NCBI GenBank assembly: GCA_029856525.1
Contig: JAHQXC010000002.1
Span: 1-44,960, forward strand
Direction of reading: 5' to 3'
From: Candidatus Odinarchaeia archaeon
Lineage (GTDB): Archaea; Asgardarchaeota; Odinarchaeia; Odinarchaeales; Odinarchaeaceae
Length of the DNA: 44,960 bases
Both the position numbers and the translations under genes were made by a program. Positions 1-8,888 of the stretch are shown here, one piece after another. The notes below the pieces were generated by a model. The model was given only the letters and a program-made list of their open reading frames with translations. It had not been told where the DNA came from and ran no database searches. How positions within the stretch are numbered: position 1 is the first letter of the stretch; each line of letters starts with the position of its first letter.

Positions 1-458
1 TCTAACATTTTTAGCACATCACTCCACTTCCATTTATCCCTATTGCTTAACTCGATTTTCTGCCGGACACTCATCCTAATAAATTTAGCTGTGAATAAAT
101 CAAAGAACGTGTCAATAATGTTTTTAACAGTAGGATCAGAATCATCATAGTGAACGTAGTATACATCCGGCTCAGGGTTTGAAAAACAGATTTTCCCAGT
201 ATCTGTTTTAAACCAGTTTAAAACCGCTAGGAACTCTTTCAAATCATTTTCAGATAAAGTGAGTTTACCGTTAAACTTCGCGTCTACTGGTTTGAAAATA
301 TTTTCTGGAATCCTGTCTGGAATGTTTAACAGCGGTTTATCAAGCTCTCTTAAGACCTCGCCTTTAGAGAGATATCTGTCCTCTGATCTGCCTATTAACA
401 GATCTAAAACCTCTTTTTTAAGACGTTTAAGATTATCACCTATCTCTTCCATGTCCAT
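1..458 (-). CDS. Partial CDS running off the left edge; unknown protein (MDMEEIGDNLKRLKKEVLDLLIGRSEDRYLSKGEVLRELDKPLLNIPDRIPENIF...)
   Basis: Reverse strand is open from ATG at 458 to position 1; starts a few nt after the stop of the PelG-like gene, same strand. Not in the ORF track because it is truncated. Confidence 0.65.
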   Translation of the reverse strand, partial: MDMEEIGDNLKRLKKEVLDLLIGRSEDRYLSKGEVLRELDKPLLNIPDRIPENIFKPVDAKFNGKLTLSENDLKEFLAVLNWFKTDTGKICFSNPEPDVYYVHYDDSDPTVKNIIDTFFDLFTAKFIRMSVRQKIELSNRDKWKWSDVLKML

Positions 459-463
459 CCATC

Positions 464-2062
464 CTAAAGAAGAGTTGAATAAGCTCTATACGGGAACTCC
501 ATAATATTCTTTTTTACTAATTGGAGTCCTATCACTGTTCCTAGTATGAAAGCTGAGATGTAACCTAAAACAGCGAAATAAACTGATCCGCTTATAATGG
601 TTAGTAGCGGGCATAATACAATATTAGCCATGAATGTTAAAAGCATAAGCCAAACGTTTAAAGAATGCTGTTCAAGGTACATTAAACCTAAATAGCAGAG
701 GATTGTAGCAGTGTGGAAGATTACGCCTATCGTAGCCATTCTAAAAACGAATAACGCTGCAGGCATAGTGAAACCGAGTATTGTAATCTTAGGAGTTAAA
801 GGATCGCTTAAATTCAGAAAAATAGAGATAATATTTTCACCGAATATATTCAAAACTATCGTAAACCCTAATATCACCAACATTGAAGTGACCACCAGCT
901 TTCTGAAGAATTTATAAAAACTCTGGAGGTTTCTCTCTAAACTTGGAAGAGGGTCTTTATAGGTTCCTGAAACCGCTCTCTGAAAGTTAGGTGTAAATAA
1001 CTCCATTAAAACAGCGATTAAGCCAACTCCCGGGATCAGAATCCATTGAGCTATATTTATACCGGTCTCGTAAAAGACATTAAAAGCTAAAAATAAGCCG
1101 GCTGTAGCCTGCCCTGAAACAAACCAGACGAAGAATCTATCCGCCCATAGCGTGGCGAAATATAACATGTTTGCTAAAAATAAAGCTATAAAATTTTTGA
1201 GACTACTAGCTACAGTAACTTCACCGTGTTTTCCAAGATTTTTAACTTCACTTATATCATGTTCTATTTTCATTAAAAGCTGGCCGAACTCTTTAACAAG
1301 CTTCTGATATTCTTCTAAAAATATTTCCCCTTTCTCGAAACGGATTCTTATATCTTCTAATATTTTGAAAAGCGCGACTCTTCTAGCAGCTAACTCAGCG
1401 GCTACATTCTTACCGGTTTTCAATATAACATTAAGATATATGAATGTGCCGATTGAAGCTGAGAAAAACCCTAAACTTTGGAAAATGATAACTCCGCTCA
1501 CCCCGAAGTTTAAAGCTCCGAACACGGATAAAGCGTATCCGATGATGCTTCCAGCAGCGAATATTACAGTTAACTGGCCGAATTTCCTTAACCCTATTAT
1601 AGGGGCTACAGCAACCCATAAAAATGAGAGAGCGGAGAACTGGAGTGCGAAGAGCAGGCTATTAGATAAACCGCCTGTGAGCATATTTTCAACAACTATC
1701 GCTATAACAGCTGACATTAGACAGAGCACGCCAGTTAGCGCGTATATTTTTAAAGTAAATCGCGCAGCTGTTTTATTATCGCCTATAGCGATTTTATCTA
1801 AAACTATTTTAGTTTCTAAAGCTTGAAAGCCGGCTGTTGAAATTAAGCTTAGAGGGGTTGCTAAACTTATTATTAGACCTAAAGTAGCTCTCTCAGATGG
1901 AAGGAGAGCGGAAGCTATATAATATCCTGTAATTGTGGAGCATACTATTACTAGAAGCCATGGGCCGTTAGCTAGAAGACTATAAGATAGAAATCGGCCT
2001 ATAAGCTTAATTTTACTGTCCTTTCTACTTTCAACCTGGACTTCGCTTATACCGGTTTCCAT
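464..2062 (-). CDS. PelG-like polysaccharide exporter/flippase (multi-TM)
   Basis: 532 aa, many TM segments; N-terminal 'SYSLLANGPWLLVIVCSTITGY' and mid-region 'DRFFVWFVSGQATAGLFLAFNVFYETGINIAQWILIPGVGLIAVLMEL' resemble the PelG layout; divergent from a PelF-like gene. Confidence 0.7.
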   Translation of the reverse strand: METGISEVQVESRKDSKIKLIGRFLSYSLLANGPWLLVIVCSTITGYYIASALLPSERATLGLIISLATPLSLISTAGFQALETKIVLDKIAIGDNKTAARFTLKIYALTGVLCLMSAVIAIVVENMLTGGLSNSLLFALQFSALSFLWVAVAPIIGLRKFGQLTVIFAAGSIIGYALSVFGALNFGVSGVIIFQSLGFFSASIGTFIYLNVILKTGKNVAAELAARRVALFKILEDIRIRFEKGEIFLEEYQKLVKEFGQLLMKIEHDISEVKNLGKHGEVTVASSLKNFIALFLANMLYFATLWADRFFVWFVSGQATAGLFLAFNVFYETGINIAQWILIPGVGLIAVLMELFTPNFQRAVSGTYKDPLPSLERNLQSFYKFFRKLVVTSMLVILGFTIVLNIFGENIISIFLNLSDPLTPKITILGFTMPAALFVFRMATIGVIFHTATILCYLGLMYLEQHSLNVWLMLLTFMANIVLCPLLTIISGSVYFAVLGYISAFILGTVIGLQLVKKNIMEFPYRAYSTLL

Positions 2063-2176
2063 TAATTTTCACCTTGAATTTTGTAGTCTAACAATATACT
2101 TAATATAGTTTTATATTAAGAATAGTATTATAAATATAATAAAGTTTTGCGAGAAGCTGTTTAAAGGTGGGTTAAG

Positions 2177-3604
2177 TTGAGGGATCTCAGAGTCTGCATG
2201 GTTACCGAGGGAACATACCCGTATTTTGTAGGCGGCGTAAGCTCCTGGGTTCATAGATTAATCACCCAGCTAAAACATATTAAATTTGACATACTCGCTA
2301 TTATACCCCCAGGTGAATTAAAAGAGAAATACCAGCCTCCGCCGAATCTCGAAAACATTTACAAGATACCTATAACAGACGAGCAGAAGTTCACGCAGCC
2401 ACGTCTTAAAACAGGGGAGTATTACGATAAATATATTAGAACAGTGAAATGGCTCCACCAGTATCTTAACGAAGAGGATTTTAACAATGCTTCAGAGTAT
2501 GTGGTGAAACTTTACACTCAGCTTGAAAACGATAAACCACGGTTCTGGGCTAGTAAAGTAGGCTGGGAGTATTTAAAAGAACAATATTATAAAAGAGAAG
2601 ACCCTCCTTCTATGATCGAATGGATACTAGCTTGGAAGGACACGCATATTCCTCTGCTAAATCTATTAGCTAACAGTATACCGGAAGCTGATATCTACCA
2701 TGGAACCAACAGCGGTTACGCTGGTTTCCTCGCAGTTATAGGAGGACTCAAATATAATAAACCTGTTGTCATCACCGACCACGGAATATTTCTCAGAGAA
2801 CGGTTAATGGAGTTAACTAAGGCTAAAGTGAAAGGTTTAGCTGAAGAAATGTGGCTGGATGTCTTAACAGGGTTAAGTAGATTCATATACATGAACTGTA
2901 CGCTTGTAACTTCAGTTTGCAATTATAACGTTAACTGGGTTACAGAGAAGCTTAGAATCCCTAAAGATAAATTCAAAGTCATATATAATGGAGTGGACCC
3001 TGAAAGATTAAAACCTGTAGAAGTGCCTAAACCACCATACAAAGTGGTTGGAAGCATCAGCAGAATTCACCCGATTAAAGATATTAAAATGTTTATTAAA
3101 GCCGCGGAGATTGTTTCAAAAAAAGACGGAAACGTGAAATTCTTCGTAGTCGGGCCTGTAGATGACCAGAAATATTATAAAGAATGCTTAAACCTTATTA
3201 AAAAACTCGGTTTAACCGAAAACTTTATTTTCACAGGTTCCAGGGGAGAAGACATATTATACTGGTATAATTTATTCGATATATTCGTGTTAACAAGCAT
3301 CTCCGAGGGTTTTCCGATGTCAACTATCGAGGCGATGGCGTGCGGTACACCGGTAATAGTCACAGATGTCGGTGGAGCTGCTGAACCTGTTGAAGGATGC
3401 GGTTACGTTGTACCATCAGGAGATGCTGAGCAACTAGCAGAGAGAATACTTGAAATAATTCAAAACAAAGAGTTAGCTGAGAAATTATCTGAAAACGCTA
3501 GGAGAAAAGTTGTAGAACAGTTCTCGCTTCCAAAAATAATGGAGGAGTATAGTAAAGTATACCAACAGATTTCCAAGCAATCCGCAGGTCTCCCTGAAGA
3601 ATAG
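2177..3604 (+). CDS. PelF-like glycosyltransferase, GT4/GT-B fold (TTG start)
   Basis: N-terminus 'VCMVTEGTYPYFVGGVSSWVHRLI' is the PelF-type signature; C-terminal 'SEGFPMSTIEAMACGTPVIVTDVGGAAEPV' GT4 motif. Confidence 0.85.
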   Translation: MRDLRVCMVTEGTYPYFVGGVSSWVHRLITQLKHIKFDILAIIPPGELKEKYQPPPNLENIYKIPITDEQKFTQPRLKTGEYYDKYIRTVKWLHQYLNEEDFNNASEYVVKLYTQLENDKPRFWASKVGWEYLKEQYYKREDPPSMIEWILAWKDTHIPLLNLLANSIPEADIYHGTNSGYAGFLAVIGGLKYNKPVVITDHGIFLRERLMELTKAKVKGLAEEMWLDVLTGLSRFIYMNCTLVTSVCNYNVNWVTEKLRIPKDKFKVIYNGVDPERLKPVEVPKPPYKVVGSISRIHPIKDIKMFIKAAEIVSKKDGNVKFFVVGPVDDQKYYKECLNLIKKLGLTENFIFTGSRGEDILYWYNLFDIFVLTSISEGFPMSTIEAMACGTPVIVTDVGGAAEPVEGCGYVVPSGDAEQLAERILEIIQNKELAEKLSENARRKVVEQFSLPKIMEEYSKVYQQISKQSAGLPEE

Positions 3605-3786
3605 AGGTTTCCCTCTCAAATCCAATCTGTAGTAGCTATCATAGTGAGATAAAAAGTATTGTTTAAGGTGACGGTCACAAACTTTTACCGGAGTGAGACG
3701 CTTACATAAAAGTTAAAGACAGCTAGCAGAAACAACGAAAAATAAAAAAAGAGGTTAACTAAAATCTATAAAATATTAGAAAGGGG

Positions 3787-4563
3787 TTAGATGGAAACCC
3801 CCTCATCAGGTTTGAACATAGGTTCAAGCGGGCTGGATTCCTTTTTCTCAACAGTTTTAGCTAACTTTTCTTTTTTAGGTAGAATATAACCACCGATTTT
3901 ACCGCCTACAGCCCCTGTAATCAACGCGATAATCACGTTTATTATAAGAGCGAGGATAATAGGTTGAAGAATACTAGCTATTAAAGTAGAAATATCGAAG
4001 CCGCCGCCGAAACCTGAGAGTATGAATGTGATCAGCGAGTCAACTAAGCCTCCTATTACCGGAGCGCTTAAAATAGCTATTATATCAACGCCTGCAGGCG
4101 GACTTGTTATAAGCGACATTAATTGCGCTTGAACAGTAGGATTACTCATCACGGTGAAAGCGCTTAAAACACCGAACCCGGCCATTAAGAGAAAACCGAA
4201 AAAGAGAGTCGAAATAGCTACAGCGACACCACCTTTCCCTGAACCAGCTATTAACCCGCCTACTAAAGCAGCGCCTACTAGAATAGAGATATGTATAAGA
4301 TCATCGTAAGGCCCGAGTAAAGCGTAAAATTCGGTTAAAATAATTGTTAAGTTTACTCCGAAAACAGGGTTAAACCATGTGATAAGCATAGCGTAGCCTT
4401 CTGGTAGAAACATAAGAGTTAAACCGAAAATCATCGCCATTGATATAATCCAGCCTAATAGCTTGCTACCCGTTATAAACACCTCCGTGAAGTTAAACAA
4501 TTTTTGAAGTGAACTACCGCTATCTAAATCCGGTGGCTTGTAACCTCGCACTGAACCGTTCAC
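3787..4563 (-). CDS. Integral membrane protein of unknown function
   Basis: 258 aa, several Gly/Ile-rich hydrophobic segments, charged C-terminal tail; no family recognised. Confidence 0.65.
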   Translation of the reverse strand: MNGSVRGYKPPDLDSGSSLQKLFNFTEVFITGSKLLGWIISMAMIFGLTLMFLPEGYAMLITWFNPVFGVNLTIILTEFYALLGPYDDLIHISILVGAALVGGLIAGSGKGGVAVAISTLFFGFLLMAGFGVLSAFTVMSNPTVQAQLMSLITSPPAGVDIIAILSAPVIGGLVDSLITFILSGFGGGFDISTLIASILQPIILALIINVIIALITGAVGGKIGGYILPKKEKLAKTVEKKESSPLEPMFKPDEGVSI

Positions 4564-4570
4564 AAGTACA

Positions 4571-4695
4571 CTGTGAGAGGTTGAGGCTGGTTCACATCAG
4601 CCCAACTCCCCATCATATAGTCGAGGAGCCTGCTACCTATATTCACGCCACCGAATTCATCCACCGCTTAAAAGCGGCGGTCTTCTAGCGGTGAA
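4571..4695 (+). mobile_element. Solo IS200/IS605-type right end / TnpB omegaRNA-like scaffold (no tnpB in window)
   Basis: 'GTTGAGGCTG..CAGCCCAAC' stem (4580-4589/4598-4606), 'ACTCCCCATCATATAGTCGAGGAGCC', then 'GAATTCATCCACCGCTTAAAAGCGGCGGTCTTCTAGCGGTGAA' with hairpin 4661-4669/4672-4680; this layout is typical of IS605-family right ends. Confidence 0.6.
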
Positions 4696-4765
4696 ATTTA
4701 TAAAATTATGTACTGTTAAAAAGAAATATAATGATATCGTAAATCTTCATGGAAAAGTTTAGATT

Positions 4766-6256
4766 CTAAGATTCAGCCATCAGCTTGTTGATCGCTTCTA
4801 TTATAGCTTCAACACCGGCGATAACAATATCCTCGCTAGAGCCTCTTGAAGTAAAGCTTCTCTTTTTTTCATCCTCTATAGTCACGATTGTTTCAGCTAC
4901 AGCCTGAGTCCCCCCTGTGATAGCTTCCAGCCTAAACTCTTTAAGCTTGAAGGGGGCTACCTCTTCGCTCGCGTTTCTTATAGCGTTTATTGCAGCATCT
5001 ATCGGGCCAACCCCGTTCGCGGCGACTATAACTGTTTTACCGCCTATGTGAAGTTTAACAGTCGCAGTCGGGTTTATTTTATTACCTGTCACAACCAGTA
5101 TATCCTCTAGCTTAATCTTCTTCATATGAGGTGGTAGACTTTGAATCACAGATCTAGCTATTGAACTAATATCCGCCTCTGTAACTGTGATTCCCTTATC
5201 TCCTAAAGCCTTTATTTTATCAACGATTATCCTCAACTGCTCAGGTGTATATTTAAAGCCTAAATTCTCCAGAATTTTCCCTACCCCGTGAGCTCCACTC
5301 TGCTTGCCTGCTACAATCCTGCTTTTAGCCCCTATCTCCTCAGGGGAGATAGGCTCATACGTCATAGGAGATTCTATAACACCGTGAGCGTGGATACCGC
5401 TTTCATGTGAGAACGCGTTAGCGCCTACAACAGCCTTATTAGGAGCTAAAGGAACACCGGTCAACCTCATTATTTTCTGAGATGTTTCATAAATTTTAGA
5501 GTAATCTAAGTTGAGTTTAACACCGTACATATATTTTAAAGCCACCGCTACTTCTTCAAGAGCAGCGTTACCAGCTCTTTCACCTAGACCATTCATACAG
5601 CAATGAGGTTGAACAGCCCCCTCCTCTATTCCAGCTAAAGTATTAGCTACAGCTAAGCCCATATCATTATGACAGTGAACTGAAATATTAGCTTTAGTAA
5701 CACTTTTAACCTCGCTAACTATTTTCTTCATCGCAATAGGGATCGCCACGCCTACAGTATCAGGTATATCTAGATAGGATGCTCCGGCTTCGGCGACTTT
5801 AGTAAACACTTCTTTTAAAAATTCGAGTCTAGTCCTCGTAGCGTCTTCAGCTGAGAATTCAACTTCAATACCATGATCTCTAATATATTCTACAGCCCAA
5901 ACAGCTCTCTCAACAACCTGCTCAGGATCCATGTGAAGCTTATACTTCATGTGAATATCACTGGTGGCTATAAAAGTGTGAATCCTAGCCACATTACAGT
6001 CTATAGCCTTATCGATATCTTCTTTTTTAGTTCTAGCTAAAGCGCATATCTTAGCTTTAAGACCCTCATTAGCTATCTGTTTAACAGCTTTAGCCTCACC
6101 CTCGCTGGAAATCGGAAAACCAGCCTCTATCACATCCACTTTAAGATCGTCTAGAAGATGTGCGATCTCGATTTTCTCATCGATTGTTAAAGCAACACCT
6201 GGAGTCTGCTCCCCGTCTCTTAGAGTAGTGTCGAAAATATATACTTTCTCAGGTAA
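4766..6256 (-). CDS. 2-isopropylmalate synthase / citramalate synthase family (5' end uncertain; called ATG at 6139)
   Basis: HMGL-like domain with 'SVHCHNDMGLAVAN' and LeuA dimerisation domain; in-frame upstream codons encode 'LPEKVYIFDTTLRDGEQTPGVALTIDEKIEIAHLLDDLKV'. Confidence 0.85.
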   Translation of the reverse strand, partial: LPEKVYIFDTTLRDGEQTPGVALTIDEKIEIAHLLDDLKVDVIEAGFPISSEGEAKAVKQIANEGLKAKICALARTKKEDIDKAIDCNVARIHTFIATSDIHMKYKLHMDPEQVVERAVWAVEYIRDHGIEVEFSAEDATRTRLEFLKEVFTKVAEAGASYLDIPDTVGVAIPIAMKKIVSEVKSVTKANISVHCHNDMGLAVANTLAGIEEGAVQPHCCMNGLGERAGNAALEEVAVALKYMYGVKLNLDYSKIYETSQKIMRLTGVPLAPNKAVVGANAFSHESGIHAHGVIESPMTYEPISPEEIGAKSRIVAGKQSGAHGVGKILENLGFKYTPEQLRIIVDKIKALGDKGITVTEADISSIARSVIQSLPPHMKKIKLEDILVVTGNKINPTATVKLHIGGKTVIVAANGVGPIDAAINAIRNASEEVAPFKLKEFRLEAITGGTQAVAETIVTIEDEKKRSFTSRGSSEDIVIAGVEAIIEAINKLMAES

Positions 6257-6365
6257 ATTATTAAAGGAGAAAGATATTCCTCCACGCCAACACCAACACC
6301 TACCGTTATAACACCTTTAAAAATATGTGAAACCCTATATTAATATTATTATTCTTCACAAGCAG

Positions 6366-6770
6366 TTATATTAACCTTATAAGATGAGATGGACAATTAT
6401 TTTTACAATCCGTGGAGCCGAAGCCGGGTACCGGGACCCCGGAAAAAAATATTTTTTTAACAAGTTCGCATTCAGTTAAAACCTCGTCTTCAATAATACA
6501 GACCCCTTTAAGCTCAGCGTATTTTGAAGAAAGCAAGTAGTCTATATGCCAGTGATTCCTCTTATGAACTCGTAGATGCCTTATAACTCTATTCAATAAT
6601 TCACCGCTATTCCCTTCACCTTTACCTGAACCAGCGTAAACGTAGAACCCTTTCTTAAAGCTAACAGAGCCTAATGAGCCTATTTTAAGCTGAAAATTCC
6701 TTCGAACATAGATTAAAAGATAATAAACTCCTTTCACACTCTTACCTTCTAGAATACTACGATAATTCAC
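6366..6770 (-). CDS. DUF123 / GIY-YIG-like (COG1833) small protein
   Basis: 'KGVYYLLIYV...KIGSLGSVSFKKGFYVYAGSG...RVIRHLR..K..HWHIDYLL' matches the COG1833 pattern. Confidence 0.8.
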   Translation of the reverse strand: MNYRSILEGKSVKGVYYLLIYVRRNFQLKIGSLGSVSFKKGFYVYAGSGKGEGNSGELLNRVIRHLRVHKRNHWHIDYLLSSKYAELKGVCIIEDEVLTECELVKKIFFSGVPVPGFGSTDCKNNCPSHLIRLI

Positions 6771-6776
6771 TTAATA

Positions 6777-6846
6777 GTAACCTGGCGTAGGCTACCAGGC
6801 GGTTACATACCTGTTTTAAGTGTAAGCTGGTTTACAGGCAGCCTGT
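6777..6846. other. Strong inverted repeats in a 420-bp intergenic region
   Basis: GTAAC-CTGG-loop-CCAG-GCG-GTTAC (6777-6806) and ACAGGC-A-GCCTGT (6834-6846). Confidence 0.45.
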
Positions 6847-7193
6847 CGACGAGTATAAAAGATTCAGGGTATCGGCTGGTGGGTAATTTAACGTCTCTAA
6901 GAGAATATTAAAGATCAGAGTCACCTTCACGTGAACCTGCTCCTCTTTTAAGTAAAGTTGAAACACCGGTCGGAACAGTCAACCGTCAGCAAACTCTAAA
7001 TAGCATTCTACGATATTTAAGATTAACCGATATTCAGCTCTATACGCTAGCATACAGCGCTCGCCTACAGATTTAAGATAAAAGTTTAAGGAAGTTGAAG
7101 CCGCTAGCTCGGAGATCAACCCTGATTTAAAAATATTATTAAATGGTGAATAGCATTATTTAATTAAGAGAAAATAGAATGGTGGATTGGTAA

Positions 7194-7967
7194 ATGAATG
7201 ATTTTCAAATTAAACAGTTTTTAAAAATCGATCCTGACGCGTTAAAGAATCCTATAGCCATAGTTGGTATGCCTGGTATAGGTAATGTGGGTAAAAATGT
7301 TGTTTTAACATGTATTGAAAATTTGAAAGCTGATAAGATTTTAGAAATATTTTTCCCGGATTTTCCTGCTCAAGTATTAGTAGACGATAATTCACTTTTA
7401 GAAATACCCTCAGCTACTATTTATTACCATAAATCTGAAGAAAAGGAGCGGCATCTATTCTTTTTAACAGGGGACTATCAGCCTTCAACAACTAAAGGAA
7501 TATATGAATTTTCAGAGAGAGTAGCTCAAATATTCTATAATTTTAGAGTAAAACTTGTAATAGCGGCAGGAGCTTTTATGACGAACACTCAAGTTTTAAC
7601 ACCTAAAATTCATGTTTCCGCCACGTCACCTGAAACCCTCCGCGTATTCCTCTCATATAAAGATGCGGTTATAATGGATTACGGTACTATAAGCGGGGCT
7701 AACGGTCTAATACCTGTAATCGCCTATAAGAAATTCGGAATAGAGGGGGCGTGCCTGCTAGCTGACACAAACCCTTTAGGTATGATAGACCCGCTGGCTT
7801 CGAAAACAATTTTAGAACTTCTTAACTATGTGTTTAACTTAGACATTGATTTAAAAGGTTTACTAGCTCAAATCAAAAATATGGAGGAGTTATTAGAGGA
7901 GATAAAAACCCAGTTTACACAGAGAAAACCATCTGAAGATTTAAAACGCCAATCCTATATTAGTTAA
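7194..7967 (+). CDS. PAC2 family protein (proteasome assembly chaperone-like, COG2047)
   Basis: 'NPIAIVGMPGIGNVGKNVV' N-terminus, 'FLTGDYQPSTTKGIYEF', 'SGANGLIPVIAYKKFGIEGACLLADTN'. Confidence 0.85.
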   Translation: MNDFQIKQFLKIDPDALKNPIAIVGMPGIGNVGKNVVLTCIENLKADKILEIFFPDFPAQVLVDDNSLLEIPSATIYYHKSEEKERHLFFLTGDYQPSTTKGIYEFSERVAQIFYNFRVKLVIAAGAFMTNTQVLTPKIHVSATSPETLRVFLSYKDAVIMDYGTISGANGLIPVIAYKKFGIEGACLLADTNPLGMIDPLASKTILELLNYVFNLDIDLKGLLAQIKNMEELLEEIKTQFTQRKPSEDLKRQSYIS

Positions 7968-8061
7968 CCGCTCACTACTCTGTAAATTAAAATCTAGTAT
8001 AGCAAATCTTTATAAAACATGAATTAATTTAAAAGAAGCCTATCAATAATGGACGGTTAGG

Positions 8062-8424
8062 TTGATGAGTCTAAGGCTGATCGTTGAAAAATTAATTAAA
8101 CTATATGAAGAGTTTGAAACTTTCTATAAGAAAAATGTTTTTCTCAAACTTTTAGGTTCAGCTATAGTTCAAGTTAAGGTCACAGATACAGGGGAATGCT
8201 TTAACATAGTAATAGGGAAGCGCTTAAGCTTGGAGAATTGCGGTTTAAGAAAAGAGAATATTATTTTAACAGGGGACTTTGAAACTTTGAAAAATATTTT
8301 AGATAAGGGGAGTGGTGCATGTTATAGAAACCATGAAAGAGAGGGGCGTGTAAAGCTTAAAGCCTGTAATCTTAAAGGGAGAGTGTTTTTATCACGATTT
8401 AAGAAAGCGGTTAACATTGTGTAG
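8062..8424 (+). CDS. Small protein, possibly SCP2-like (sterol carrier) fold
   Basis: 120 aa; 'VQVKVTDTGECFNIVIG...IILTGDFETLKNIL...GRVKLKACNL' resembles an SCP2-like pattern; weak. Confidence 0.45.
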   Translation: MMSLRLIVEKLIKLYEEFETFYKKNVFLKLLGSAIVQVKVTDTGECFNIVIGKRLSLENCGLRKENIILTGDFETLKNILDKGSGACYRNHEREGRVKLKACNLKGRVFLSRFKKAVNIV

Positions 8425-8480
8425 TTTCATAACAAAATTAATAAGCTAGTAAAGCTAAATTAATTCGAGCGTGTTTTAAT

Positions 8481-8846
8481 ATGCCATTAGGGTTGATCGT
8501 GATAAAATGGGATAATAAACTTGGAGGCGTAGTGGAGGCTAGATATCTTAGAAGAGGCTGGATACCGCCGTCGCTGCCTACAACCCTTCTATCCATGCAT
8601 TTCCCGAGTATGAAAATAGATCAGAGTGGAGTCGACTTTGTGAAAACGAAGATAGGTAACATTAGAGTTTTAAGCTATTTTATGGGTGAGAAAACTAAAA
8701 AGTCGATAGCACTAATACTCGAAGACGCGGAGAACCCGGAGTCTTTCAAGGATAAAATAGTGAAATTATCAGAAAAAATAAGCGCGGAAACAGGAGATTA
8801 CATTTGTAAACTATCAAAATATTACTCGGAGGTTTTTGAAAAATAG
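8481..8846 (+). CDS. Small protein, possibly longin/roadblock-like as seen in Asgard archaea
   Basis: 'GLIVIKWDNKLGGVVEARYL...LLSMHFPSMKIDQSG...VLSYFMG...SIALILEDAENPESF' pattern; family assignment tentative. Confidence 0.45.
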   Translation: MPLGLIVIKWDNKLGGVVEARYLRRGWIPPSLPTTLLSMHFPSMKIDQSGVDFVKTKIGNIRVLSYFMGEKTKKSIALILEDAENPESFKDKIVKLSEKISAETGDYICKLSKYYSEVFEK

Positions 8847-8888
8847 CTTTAAACTATACTTAATTATGAGAGAATTAGTATAGGAAAG

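Noticed and set aside
259-504. 81-aa + strand ORF at the left edge
   Set aside because: Antisense to the truncated unknown CDS and the 3' end of the PelG-like gene.
1365-1826. 153-aa + strand ORF
   Set aside because: Lies wholly antisense to the PelG-like gene; a shadow ORF with no family features.
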